30,918 nt of DNA from CAYQUC01 sp964514215 (GTDB lineage Bacteria > Pseudomonadota > Gammaproteobacteria > UBA6429 > Thiohalophilaceae): contig CAZEPW010000044.1 in assembly GCA_964514215.1 (NCBI GenBank), forward strand, positions 1 through 30,918, written 5' to 3'. Under the pieces are notes generated by a model. The model had not been told where the DNA came from. It saw nothing but the letters and a program-made list of their open reading frames with translations, and ran no database searches. Positions 22,876-30,863 of this stretch are shown piece by piece. Position numbers and translations under genes: made by a program. Positions within the stretch are counted from its first letter, which is position 1; each line of letters begins with the position of its first letter.

Positions 22876-25800
22876 TTATTCAGTCTGCTCAAGCTCAATA
22901 TCAATACCCAAGGATCGAATTTCTTTTAATAACACATTAAATGATTCAGGCATTCCGGCTTCCATGTAATGATCACCATCAACAATGTTCTTATACATTT
23001 TGGTTCGACCATTCACATCATCCGATTTCACGGTTAACATTTCTTGTAATGTGTATGAAGCACCATATGACTCAAGCGCCCACACTTCCATTTCTCCGAA
23101 ACGTTGCCCACCAAATTGCGCTTTACCGCCAAGAGGTTGTTGCGTGACTAAACTATAAGGTCCTGTTGAACGAGCGTGCATCTTATCATCAACCAAATGG
23201 TTCAATTTCAAGACATACATATAACCCACGGTTACTTGTCGCTCAAACTGATCACCGGTTCGACCATCATATAAAGTTGTTTGGCCCGATGTAGGTAAAC
23301 CGGCTAACTCCAATAAACCTTTAATCTCAGATTCTTGAACACCATCAAACACTGGAGTCGCAATGGGTACTCCCGTTTTTAAGTTACCAGCCAGTTCAAT
23401 AATCTCAGCATCATTAAATGATTTAAGATCTTCAACTTGGCCACCACTTTGGTTATACACTTTATCCAAATAGACACGTAAATCAGCTACTGCATTTTGA
23501 GACTTGAGCATTTCACCAATACGTTCGCCCATGCCTTTTGCAGCCCAACCTAGATGGGTTTCAAGCACTTGACCAATGTTCATTCGAGAAGGAACCCCAA
23601 GTGGATTCAATACGATATCAACGGGTACACCATGTTCATCATAAGGCATATCTTCAACTGGAACGATCATTGAGATAACACCTTTGTTACCATGACGACC
23701 AGCCATTTTATCACCCGGTTGAATTCGACGTTTCACAGCCAAATGAACTTTAACCATTTTCAAAACACCAGGAGCAAGATCATCACCGCCGGTTAATTTA
23801 TCACGTTTTTCTTCATACTTGGCATCAAACTCTTTATCGAGTTGTTGAAGCTGATCAGCCATCGTTTCTAATTGACTATTGGCATCATCGCTTTTTAATC
23901 TAATTTCAAACCATTTACTGCGTTCAAGATCAGTTAAATATTCCTGAGTAATTTTTGTGCCAGACGCTAAACCATTTGGTCCACCAACGGCAACTTTACC
24001 CAATAACATTTGTTCAACACGTTGATAAGCATCGCCCTGCATGATTCGAAGTTGATCATTAAAATCTTTCTTAATGCGCAAAAGTTCAGAATCTTCAATC
24101 GCTTTTGCTCGAGAATCTTTTTCAAGACCATCACGAGTAAATACTTGAACATCAATAACCGTACCACTGGCACCTGAAGAAACACGTAGTGAAGTATCTT
24201 TAACATCCGATGCTTTTTCACCGAAAATGGCTCTTAGTAGTTTTTCTTCTGGGGTTAACTGGGTTTCACCTTTTGGTGTTACCTTTCCAACCAAAATATC
24301 ACCCGCCTTAACTTCGGCACCAACATAAACAATACCGGCTTCATCCAATTTAGATAATGCAGATTCACCAACATTGGGTATATCACCAGAGATTTCTTCT
24401 GAACCCAATTTGGTATCACGAGCAACACAGGTTAATTCAACAATGTGCACTGTGGTATAACGATCTTCTTTTACAACATTTTCAGAAATAAGAATCGAAT
24501 CTTCAAAGTTGTAACCATTCCAAGGCATAAATGCGATTCGCATGTTTTGTCCTAATGCTAACTCACCCAAGTCCGTACTTGGACCATCAGCCATAACATC
24601 ACCTTTAACAACAGCATCTCCAGGTTTCACTAAAGGACGTTGGTTAATACAGGTGTTTTGATTAGAACGCGTGTATTTCGTTAAATTATAAATATCAACA
24701 CCCGGTTCACCCGGAATTGTTTCATCATCATTCACTCGAACAACAATACGCGCTGCATCAACAGCATCAATCACGCCACCACGATCAGCAATGACCGTAA
24801 CACCAGAGTCAATCGCAACGGTCGCCTCAATGCCCGTACCAACTAATGGTGCCTGGGCACGTAGGGTTGGCACTGCTTGGCGCTGCATGTTGGAGCCCAT
24901 CAAGGCTCTATTGGCATCATCATGCTCTAAAAATGGAATTAAGCTAGCGGCAACAGACACAATTTGTTTTGGTGAGACATCCATATAGGTAATCTCTTCC
25001 GGTGTTGCGATGGTAAATTCATTTAAATGACGGCAAGGAACCATATCATCAATTAAACGGTTTTTATCATCCATACCCGCATTCGCTTGCGCAATGACGC
25101 ACTCGCTTTCATCAATAGCCGATAAATATTCAATCTCATCAGTTACTTTACCGTTTTTAACTTTACGATAAGGTGTTTCTAAAAAGCCATAATGATTTGT
25201 TCGACCGTAAACCGACAGTGAATTAATCAAGCCAATGTTTGGCCCTTCTGGAGTTTCAATAGGACAAACTCGACCATAATGCGTTGGATGTACGTCACGA
25301 ACTTCAAAACCGGCTCGTTCACGCGTTAAACCACCCGGTCCTAAAGCTGAAACACGGCGTTTATGCGTTACTTCGGATAATGGATTATTTTGATCCATAA
25401 ACTGTGATAACTGGCTTGAACCAAAAAACTCTTTGATAGCAGCAGCTACTGGCTTGGCGTTAATCATTTCCTGAGGCATCAAATTATCGGCTTCAGCAAG
25501 CGTTAAACGTTCTTTCACTGCACGTTCAACTCGAACCAGACCAACTCGAAATTGATTCTCAGTCATTTCTCCAACCGAACGGATACGACGATTACCAAGA
25601 TGATCAATATCATCAACCATGCCGTGACCATTACGAATATTGATTAAAACATTTAACACTTCAACAATATCTTCTTTGGATAATACCCCTTCGCCTTCAG
25701 TTTCAACGCGACCAACACGGCGATTGAATTTCATTCGACCAACAGCAGACAAATCATAACGCTCAGGACTAAAGAATAGGTTTTTAAATAAACCTTCCGC

Positions 25801-26952
25801 CGCATCTTTCGTTGGTGGCTCACCCGGACGCATCATTCGGTATATTTCTACTTGTGCTTCTAGCTGAGTTGATGTTGAATCAATTCGTAAAGTATTCGAA
25901 ATAAAGGCACCGTGATCGATATCATTGGTGTAAATTGTTTGGAATTTTTTAACTTTTGCTTCTTTCATTAACTCGATAACTTCTTCTGTTATCTCATCAT
26001 TGGCATTAGCGACAACTTCACCGGTTTCGGTGTTAATTATTTCAGTTGTTAACGCTTTACCAAGCAAATATTCATCTGGAATTTCAAGCTGAGTAAGGCC
26101 GGCTTTTTCCATGTCTCGAATATGTCGAACTGTAATTCGACGACCTTCTTCAACAATAATTTTGGATTTAGCTTTAATATCAAACGTTGCCATTTCACCA
26201 CGAAGGCGTTCAGGCACTAATTTCATTAATAAACCGCTTTTATTAAACTCAAAATCAACATTTTCGAAATACATCGATAATATTTCTTCAGTATCATATC
26301 CAAGAGCACGTAATAATACGGTTACAGGTAATTTACGACGGCGATCAATACGCGTAAATACCGAGTCTTTAGGATCAAATTCGAAATCCAACCATGAACC
26401 ACGGTAAGGAATAACACGGGCATTGTGTAATAATTTACCGGATGAATGTGTTTTACCTTTATCATGATCAAAGAACACACCAGGTGAACGATGTAATTGA
26501 GAAACAATAACCCGCTCGGTACCATTGATAACAAAAGTACCATTATTGGTCATTAAAGGAAGCTCACCCATGTAAACTTCCTGTTCGCGTATATCTTTTA
26601 CAACAGGCGTTTTTGCATCTTTATCATAAATAACTAAACGTACTTTAACTCGCAATGGAGCAGAATACGTTACACCGCGCATTTGACATTCTTTAACATC
26701 AAAGCCGGGAATTCCAAGTTTATAGCTGACAAATTCTAACGCCGCATTGCCAGAGTAACTCTTAATTGGAAAGATTGAATGAAAAGCTGCTTGCAACCCT
26801 TTTTTAGGACGCTCCGAAGGTTCAATGCCTTCTTGTAAAAACGCTTTATAAGAGTTCGTTTGGATGGCAAGAAGATTTGGTACATCTATAACACTTGGTA
26901 AACGACTAAAGTTTTTTCGTATACGTTTTTTTTCAGTGAACGAGTAGCCCAT
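22876..26952 (-). CDS. rpoB: DNA-directed RNA polymerase subunit beta
   Basis: Beta is the second large catalytic subunit of RNA polymerase and the rifampicin target. The 1358-residue protein (E. coli 1342) opens MGYSFTEKKRIRKNF. The rifampicin-binding region near 517-545 reads SSQLSQFMDQNNPLSE, then THKRRVSALGPGGL, the sensitive type. KMAGRHGNKGV lies near 1080 and the end is SLGIDIELEQTE. AAGGG lies six bases before the ATG. It follows rplL by 200 bases, a gap that holds a long RNA hairpin. Confidence 0.99.
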   Translation of the reverse strand: MGYSFTEKKRIRKNFSRLPSVIDVPNLLAIQTNSYKAFLQEGIEPSERPKKGLQAAFHSIFPIKSYSGNAALEFVSYKLGIPGFDVKECQMRGVTYSAPLRVKVRLVIYDKDAKTPVVKDIREQEVYMGELPLMTNNGTFVINGTERVIVSQLHRSPGVFFDHDKGKTHSSGKLLHNARVIPYRGSWLDFEFDPKDSVFTRIDRRRKLPVTVLLRALGYDTEEILSMYFENVDFEFNKSGLLMKLVPERLRGEMATFDIKAKSKIIVEEGRRITVRHIRDMEKAGLTQLEIPDEYLLGKALTTEIINTETGEVVANANDEITEEVIELMKEAKVKKFQTIYTNDIDHGAFISNTLRIDSTSTQLEAQVEIYRMMRPGEPPTKDAAEGLFKNLFFSPERYDLSAVGRMKFNRRVGRVETEGEGVLSKEDIVEVLNVLINIRNGHGMVDDIDHLGNRRIRSVGEMTENQFRVGLVRVERAVKERLTLAEADNLMPQEMINAKPVAAAIKEFFGSSQLSQFMDQNNPLSEVTHKRRVSALGPGGLTRERAGFEVRDVHPTHYGRVCPIETPEGPNIGLINSLSVYGRTNHYGFLETPYRKVKNGKVTDEIEYLSAIDESECVIAQANAGMDDKNRLIDDMVPCRHLNEFTIATPEEITYMDVSPKQIVSVAASLIPFLEHDDANRALMGSNMQRQAVPTLRAQAPLVGTGIEATVAIDSGVTVIADRGGVIDAVDAARIVVRVNDDETIPGEPGVDIYNLTKYTRSNQNTCINQRPLVKPGDAVVKGDVMADGPSTDLGELALGQNMRIAFMPWNGYNFEDSILISENVVKEDRYTTVHIVELTCVARDTKLGSEEISGDIPNVGESALSKLDEAGIVYVGAEVKAGDILVGKVTPKGETQLTPEEKLLRAIFGEKASDVKDTSLRVSSGASGTVIDVQVFTRDGLEKDSRAKAIEDSELLRIKKDFNDQLRIMQGDAYQRVEQMLLGKVAVGGPNGLASGTKITQEYLTDLERSKWFEIRLKSDDANSQLETMADQLQQLDKEFDAKYEEKRDKLTGGDDLAPGVLKMVKVHLAVKRRIQPGDKMAGRHGNKGVISMIVPVEDMPYDEHGVPVDIVLNPLGVPSRMNIGQVLETHLGWAAKGMGERIGEMLKSQNAVADLRVYLDKVYNQSGGQVEDLKSFNDAEIIELAGNLKTGVPIATPVFDGVQESEIKGLLELAGLPTSGQTTLYDGRTGDQFERQVTVGYMYVLKLNHLVDDKMHARSTGPYSLVTQQPLGGKAQFGGQRFGEMEVWALESYGASYTLQEMLTVKSDDVNGRTKMYKNIVDGDHYMEAGMPESFNVLLKEIRSLGIDIELEQTE

Positions 26953-27050
26953 TATATGCCCTTAATTGATCAATTTTAAAAACAAAAATACACTTGATTA
27001 ATATAGTTTAAAATTTAATTTTGTGTATTTATCTTCGAAAACGCGAAAAT

Positions 27051-27114
27051 CCTGCAACACAAGACAAACCTAACGCTCTAAATTAGAGCATTAGGTTTAT
27101 CCCATTGTTGCAGG
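27051..27114 (-). promoter_or_regulatory. Long RNA hairpin between rplL and rpoB
   Basis: An inner stem pairs 27066-27081 with 27083-27098, and an outer 9-bp stem pairs 27051-27059 with 27106-27114 across a small internal loop. The single mismatch of the inner stem on the plus strand (27074 with 27090) is a G-U pair in the minus-strand RNA. That gives about 14-15 continuous inner pairs. It starts 39 bases after the rplL stop. In E. coli the same gap holds an attenuator and an RNase III cut site that set polymerase output below L7/L12 output; the long double-stranded stem fits such a role. No clean U-tract follows directly. Confidence 0.72.
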
Positions 27115-27152
27115 AATAACGCAATTCCATATTAGCTTAACTTAATTCGAAC

Positions 27153-27530
27153 TTATTTAAGTTCAACTTCAGCGCCAGCTTCTTCCAATTGCTTCTTAAC
27201 ATCTTCCGCTTCAGCTTTAGGAGCAGCTTCTTTAACAGTTGCAGGAACGCCTTCAACCATTTCTTTCGCTTCTTTTAAGCCTAAACCAGTGATAGCACGG
27301 ATTGCCTTAATAACAGAAATTTTGTTACCACCGAAGCTAGTCATTACAACATTAAATTCATCTTTCTCTTCAACAGCAGCGCCGGCATCACCACCAGCTG
27401 CTGGAGCAGCAGCAACTGCAACTGCAGCTGTTACATTGAACTTTTCTTCCATTGCTTCAACTAAGTCAACAACTTCCATGACAGACATGTTGCTAATGCT
27501 TTCTAAAATATCATCTTTTGATACAGCCAT
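27153..27530 (-). CDS. rplL: 50S ribosomal protein L7/L12
   Basis: L7/L12 forms the flexible stalk that recruits translation GTPases; several dimers bind L10. The 125-residue acidic protein (E. coli 121) has an N-terminal dimerisation domain (1-35), an Ala/Gly-rich hinge (AAVAVAAAPAAGGDAGAAV, near 35-53) and a C-terminal domain with GLGLKEAKEMVEGVPATVKE. AGGAG lies seven bases before the ATG. It follows rplJ by 72 bases; a hairpin lies in that gap. Confidence 0.99.
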   Translation of the reverse strand: MAVSKDDILESISNMSVMEVVDLVEAMEEKFNVTAAVAVAAAPAAGGDAGAAVEEKDEFNVVMTSFGGNKISVIKAIRAITGLGLKEAKEMVEGVPATVKEAAPKAEAEDVKKQLEEAGAEVELK

Positions 27531-27554
27531 TTTAAATCTCCTAATACATTAAAT

Positions 27555-27585
27555 TTGGTATTTCGATTTTATTTATCGATACCAA
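27555..27585 (-). repeat. Hairpin between rplJ and rplL
   Basis: In minus-strand RNA 27575-27585 pairs with 27564-27567 and 27555-27561, giving 11 pairs with a two-base bulge and a seven-base loop. It ends about 25 bases before the rplL start. It could protect or expose the rplL message, which must be translated several times more than rplJ. The role is inferred. Confidence 0.55.
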
Positions 27586-27602
27586 TCTAACAGTTTAAAC
27601 AA

Positions 27603-28133
27603 TTATGCAGTTGCTTGTTTCTGGTCACCAACTGCTGCAATAGTGCGAACCAATTTGGTATGTGGTTCTGCAAGTGTCCGTACAAATTTCGAAATTGGAG
27701 CTTGCATTACCGACATCAACATCGAAATAGCTTGATCTTTTGTCGGTAAACTTGCCAAACGATCTAACTCTTGAGGCCCTAATAACTGACCACCAACAGA
27801 TAGTGATTTAACAACCAATTTACTATTTTCTTTTGCAAAGTCTTTCATCACTCGAGCCGCAGCACCGGGATCTTCTTGCGAAAATGCCATTACTAACGGA
27901 CCGGAAAATGAATCGGCCATGCATTCAAAATCAGTACCTAACACTGCGCGTTTTGCTAAAGTATTTTTAACAACACGAAGATAAACACCATTATCACGCG
28001 ACTTAGCGTGCAACTCTGTCATCTCGGTTGCGCTAATACCGGAGTATTCTGCCGTTACAGCAGACAACGCACTTGCAGCAACTTCGGAGACTTCAGTTAC
28101 AATAACTTCTTTTTCCTCTCGACTTAATGCCAT
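27603..28133 (-). CDS. rplJ: 50S ribosomal protein L10
   Basis: L10 anchors the L7/L12 stalk on 23S rRNA and, complexed with L7/L12, represses its own mRNA. The 176-residue protein (E. coli 165) opens MALSREEKEVIVTEVSEVA and has FVRTLAEPHTKLVRTIAAV in the C-terminal helix that binds L7/L12 dimers. The longer length is mostly C-terminal. AGGAG lies eight bases before the ATG. A 377-base gap upstream holds the L10 leader. Confidence 0.98.
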   Translation of the reverse strand: MALSREEKEVIVTEVSEVAASALSAVTAEYSGISATEMTELHAKSRDNGVYLRVVKNTLAKRAVLGTDFECMADSFSGPLVMAFSQEDPGAAARVMKDFAKENSKLVVKSLSVGGQLLGPQELDRLASLPTKDQAISMLMSVMQAPISKFVRTLAEPHTKLVRTIAAVGDQKQATA

Positions 28134-28249
28134 GAGACTCTCTCCTAGTTACAAGATAATGAAAAATTCATTTCATCATTTACTACATGTGATTTTTTCA
28201 AACCACAACTGCTTTAAAAACACGATTGACTTATTAAAATAAACTTTTA

Positions 28250-28420
28250 AAAAATTAATCGCACCGTTCGGTGATCTTGCGTGGGCAAGCGACACCATCT
28301 ACGTTGGCTAAAGGGATTAGTATTCATTCCCTCTATTAAGCAGAATTTTTCAAGTTTATTGACTAACAATAAAGCCGATCAATACTGCACCTACGGTCTT
28401 TGACGGACTCTGTTTTAACC
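28250..28420 (-). ncRNA. L10 leader RNA upstream of rplJ
   Basis: The 377-base gap between rplA and rplJ (28134-28510) contains an L10-type leader. On the minus strand the conserved boxes CCGTAGGTG (28388-28396) and ACGTAGATGGTGTC (28291-28304) resemble those I recall from the E. coli rplJ leader. Between them are a 7-bp stem (TTTATTG with CAATAAA) and a GGGA/TCCC stem. After the second box a CTTGC/GCAAG hairpin and a CACC/GGTG hairpin (around 28261-28272) are followed by a T-run near 28252. The L10-L7/L12 complex would bind here and block rplJ translation. Boundaries are approximate; the remaining 120 bases before rplJ are AT-rich with no gene. Confidence 0.7.
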
Positions 28421-28466
28421 AAGATTTACAAAACAAAACGCAGTTAAATCAGAGACCCAAAGTCTA

Positions 28467-28493
28467 TTTGGTTATTGGTTGATAACAACCAAA
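28467..28493 (-). repeat. Two mutually exclusive hairpins just after rplA
   Basis: One segment (28486-28493) can pair with either 28475-28481 (7 bp, four-base loop) or 28467-28473 (7 bp, 13-base loop). The element starts 17 bases after the rplA stop. A weak promoter-like pair (TTGTTA, 16 bp, TAGACT on the minus strand) overlaps it; I do not claim it as a promoter. Confidence 0.45.
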
Positions 28494-28510
28494 CAACCCA
28501 CCATTCTTGC

Positions 28511-29203
28511 TTATGACAACGAAGAATGATCTAAAATAATACCAGGTCCCATCGTTGATGAAACACTAATTTTTTTGAAATAAATGCCTTTAGCTGATGA
28601 CGGTTTGGCTTTATTTAAATCAGCCAATAACGCTGATAAATTACCAATAAGATCTGCCGTTTTAAAACCAATTTTGCCTATAGAACAATGAATTATACCG
28701 TTTTTATCAGTACGGTATCGTACTTGTCCTGATTTTGCATTTTTCACTGCTTCGGCGACATTCGGTGTGACCGTACCCACTTTAGGATTAGGCATTAATC
28801 CACGAGGTCCTAAAATTTGACCTAAAGTACCAACAACACGCATCGCATCTGGTGATGCGATAACAACATCAAAATTCATATTGCCTTTTTTAATATCATC
28901 CGCTAATTCATCCATACCAACAATATCGGCACCCGCTTCTTTAGCTGCGTCGACATTAGGCCCTTGAGTGAATACTGCAACACGTACATTTTTACCAGTA
29001 CCATTCGGTAACACTGTAGCACCACGTACATTTTGATCGGATTTACGAGGATCCACACCTAACATTACTGATACATCAACGGATTCAGCAAACTTAGTTT
29101 TTGGAATTTCATTTAAAATTTTAAAAGCATCTTCAACAGAATATACTTTTCCAGGCTCTAATTTTTCACTAATAGCCTTCATTCTTTTTGACTGTTTTGC
29201 CAT
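28511..29203 (-). CDS. rplA: 50S ribosomal protein L1
   Basis: L1 forms the mobile L1 stalk that moves deacylated tRNA out of the E site; in E. coli it also represses the rplK-rplA message. The 230-residue protein (E. coli 234) has the family signature GQILGPRGLMPNPKVGTVTP near residue 127. It starts at ATG 29203, two bases after the rplK stop, which suggests coupled translation. Confidence 0.98.
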   Translation of the reverse strand: MAKQSKRMKAISEKLEPGKVYSVEDAFKILNEIPKTKFAESVDVSVMLGVDPRKSDQNVRGATVLPNGTGKNVRVAVFTQGPNVDAAKEAGADIVGMDELADDIKKGNMNFDVVIASPDAMRVVGTLGQILGPRGLMPNPKVGTVTPNVAEAVKNAKSGQVRYRTDKNGIIHCSIGKIGFKTADLIGNLSALLADLNKAKPSSAKGIYFKKISVSSTMGPGIILDHSSLS

Positions 29204-29205
29204 GA

Positions 29206-29640
29206 TTAATTCACTCCCTCAGTTTCAATACCCATGCTTCTTGCTGTGCCAGCTAAGGTACGCACTGCTGCATCCATACTTGATGCAGTTAAATCAGGAT
29301 CTTTCGTTGTGGCAATTTCTTCAAGTTGAGCACGTGTCACTGAACCAACTTTATCGCGGTTAGGAACAGCTGAACCACTTTTAATATTGGCTGCTTTTTT
29401 CAATAAAATTGAAGCAGGAGGTGTTTTTGTTACAAAAGTAAAGCTTCGATCACTAAACACAGAAATCACAACAGGAATAGGTAAACCCTGTTCGACACCT
29501 TGAGTTTTTGCGTTAAACGCTTTACAAAATTCCATAATGTTTACACCGTGTTGACCAAGAGCTGGACCCACTGGTGGACTTGGATTGGCCTGACCGGCCG
29601 GTACTTGTAGCTTAATATAAGCTTCAATTTTCTTTGCCAT
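29206..29640 (-). CDS. rplK: 50S ribosomal protein L11
   Basis: L11 forms the base of the GTPase-associated centre and is needed for RelA activation during the stringent response. The 144-residue protein (E. coli 142) has the signature PSPPVGPALGQHGVNIMEFC near residue 21, and an N-terminal lysine-rich start. AGGAG lies ten bases before the ATG. It heads the rplK-rplA pair; a possible L1 binding site overlaps its leader. Confidence 0.98.
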   Translation of the reverse strand: MAKKIEAYIKLQVPAGQANPSPPVGPALGQHGVNIMEFCKAFNAKTQGVEQGLPIPVVISVFSDRSFTFVTKTPPASILLKKAANIKSGSAVPNRDKVGSVTRAQLEEIATTKDPDLTASSMDAAVRTLAGTARSMGIETEGVN

Positions 29641-29660
29641 GATTAATACACTCCTAATGT

Positions 29661-29690
29661 GGGTCCAAACGCTCTGGCTTTGAGCTCCCC
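29661..29690 (-). promoter_or_regulatory. Possible L1 binding site in the rplK leader
   Basis: In minus-strand RNA a GGGG run (29687-29690) and GAGC/GCTC arms (29682-29685 with 29671-29674) are followed by GTTTGGACCC, whose CCC (29661-29663) can close a lower stem. This lies 20 bases before the rplK start. In E. coli L1 binds a short stem-internal-loop of this sort, resembling its 23S rRNA site, just before rplK. The match is by shape and position only. Confidence 0.42.
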
Positions 29691-29730
29691 GTTTAAAAAC
29701 AACTTTTATATAAAACTAAAATCTAGTTAT

Positions 29731-30264
29731 TTAACCTTTTTCGACTTGACCAAACTCTAAATCAACCGGTGTTGAACGTCCAAAAATAGACACTTCAACT
29801 TTAATTCGACTTTTATCGTAATCAACGTCTTCGACAACACCGTTAAAATCATTAAATGGTCCGTCAATAATTCGAACCACTTCTCCGGGTTCAAACAAGA
29901 CTTTAGGTCTTGGTTTTTCAACACCTTCTTGAACACGATCAAGAATATTATTGGCTTCTTTATCACTAATTGGAGCAGGTTTATCGGATGTACCACCAAT
30001 AAAACCCATCACTTTAGGAACATCTTTTACCAGATGCCAAGTATCTTCATTCATATCCATTTGAACCAAAACATAACCAGGGAAAAACTTACGTTCACTT
30101 TTATGTTTTGCACCAGCTCGCATTTCAACAACCTCTTCGGTGGGAACCATAATCTCACCAAAGGAACTTTCCATTTCGTTTAATTTAATTCTTTCCATGA
30201 GCGAACGCTTCACATGCTGTTCAAAGCCTGAATATGCAGAAACAACATACCAACGAAATGCCAT
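29731..30264 (-). CDS. nusG: Transcription elongation factor NusG
   Basis: NusG binds RNA polymerase, speeds elongation, and through its KOW domain contacts Rho or S10. The 177-residue protein (E. coli 181) has the NGN domain at about 1-120 (FRWYVVSAYSGFEQHVKRSL; FFPGYVLVQMDM) and the KOW domain from about 124 (PGEVVRIIDGPFNDFNGVVE), ending LEFGQVEKG. It lies three bases after the secE stop, with GGGAGG seven bases before its ATG, so the two genes form one operon. Confidence 0.98.
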   Translation of the reverse strand: MAFRWYVVSAYSGFEQHVKRSLMERIKLNEMESSFGEIMVPTEEVVEMRAGAKHKSERKFFPGYVLVQMDMNEDTWHLVKDVPKVMGFIGGTSDKPAPISDKEANNILDRVQEGVEKPRPKVLFEPGEVVRIIDGPFNDFNGVVEDVDYDKSRIKVEVSIFGRSTPVDLEFGQVEKG

Positions 30265-30267
30265 TTA

Positions 30268-30618
30268 TTAGCCTCCCTGACCAGTTAATGCTTGAACACC
30301 GATGAGTAATACGCGATCAAATAACCACAACATTAACCCAATAATCAGCACCATCACAAAAATAATCAGTGTAGTTTGAAATGTCTCTTGACGTGTAGGC
30401 CAAACAACTTTACGAATTTCAACATAAGCACTTCGACCAAAATCCCAACTGGCCGTTCCAATAACGGTTTGTTTTGCAACAACCAATGAAACAATAAATG
30501 CCGTTAACATTCCCAATAGACGATACAGAAATGCAGTCTCTGGTTCATAATAATAAAACCCAACAATACCACCAGCAATTAAACCCGCTGCAATGATTAA
30601 CTTTATTTTATCTAGCAT
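30268..30618 (-). CDS. secE: Preprotein translocase subunit SecE
   Basis: SecE clamps the SecY channel and is essential for translocase stability. I start at the ATG at 30618, 11 bases after AGGA; a TTG at 30627 has only two bases to that site. The 116-residue protein (E. coli 127) has three predicted membrane segments, about residues 7-23, 30-49 and 84-105, as in the E. coli form. The conserved amphipathic helix EIRKVVWPTRQET precedes the third. It lies between tRNA-Trp and nusG. Confidence 0.96.
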   Translation of the reverse strand: MLDKIKLIIAAGLIAGGIVGFYYYEPETAFLYRLLGMLTAFIVSLVVAKQTVIGTASWDFGRSAYVEIRKVVWPTRQETFQTTLIIFVMVLIIGLMLWLFDRVLLIGVQALTGQGG

Positions 30619-30644
30619 GTTCGCCAAAATCCTAAATCTAATAT

Positions 30645-30673
30645 ATTACAAAAATAGTGTTAGTATTCACCAA
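30645..30673 (-). promoter_or_regulatory. Weak candidate promoter of secE-nusG
   Basis: On the minus strand TTGGTG (30668-30673) and TGTAAT (30645-30650) are separated by exactly 17 bp. The -10 matches five of six, the -35 only three of six. It lies between tRNA-Trp and secE. Co-transcription from tuf is the alternative. Confidence 0.28.
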
Positions 30674-30702
30674 CTTATATAGCGATGTTATCACTGAATT
30701 AG

Positions 30703-30778
30703 TGGCAGGCCAGGAGGGAATCGAACCCCCAACCTACGGTTTTGGAGACCGTCGCTCTGCCAATTGAGCTACTGGCCT
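30703..30778 (-). tRNA. tRNA-Trp (CCA)
   Basis: A 76-base cloverleaf is visible. The 7-bp acceptor stem AGGCCAG/CTGGCCT is perfect, the anticodon loop CTCCAAA has the anticodon CCA at 30743-30745, and the T-loop is GTTCGATTC. The discriminator is G and the CCA end is encoded at 30703-30705. It sits between a tuf copy and secE, as in many gammaproteobacteria. Confidence 0.97.
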
Positions 30779-30863
30779 AAACTCAGTTAATGGTGATTAC
30801 CTGCAGTTAGTTGCAAATAAGCACTCACTTTTAAACATATTAAACAAATCTATATTGTTAGTG

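Noticed and set aside
26964..26975. Palindrome AATTGATCAATT just before rpoB
   Set aside because: Loopless AT-rich palindrome near the ribosome-binding site; no partner site and no reason to call an operator.
28440..28493. Promoter-like TTGTTA-16-TAGACT upstream of rplJ
   Set aside because: Only four of six matches in each box; E. coli has a promoter in this gap, but the sequence here does not support naming one.
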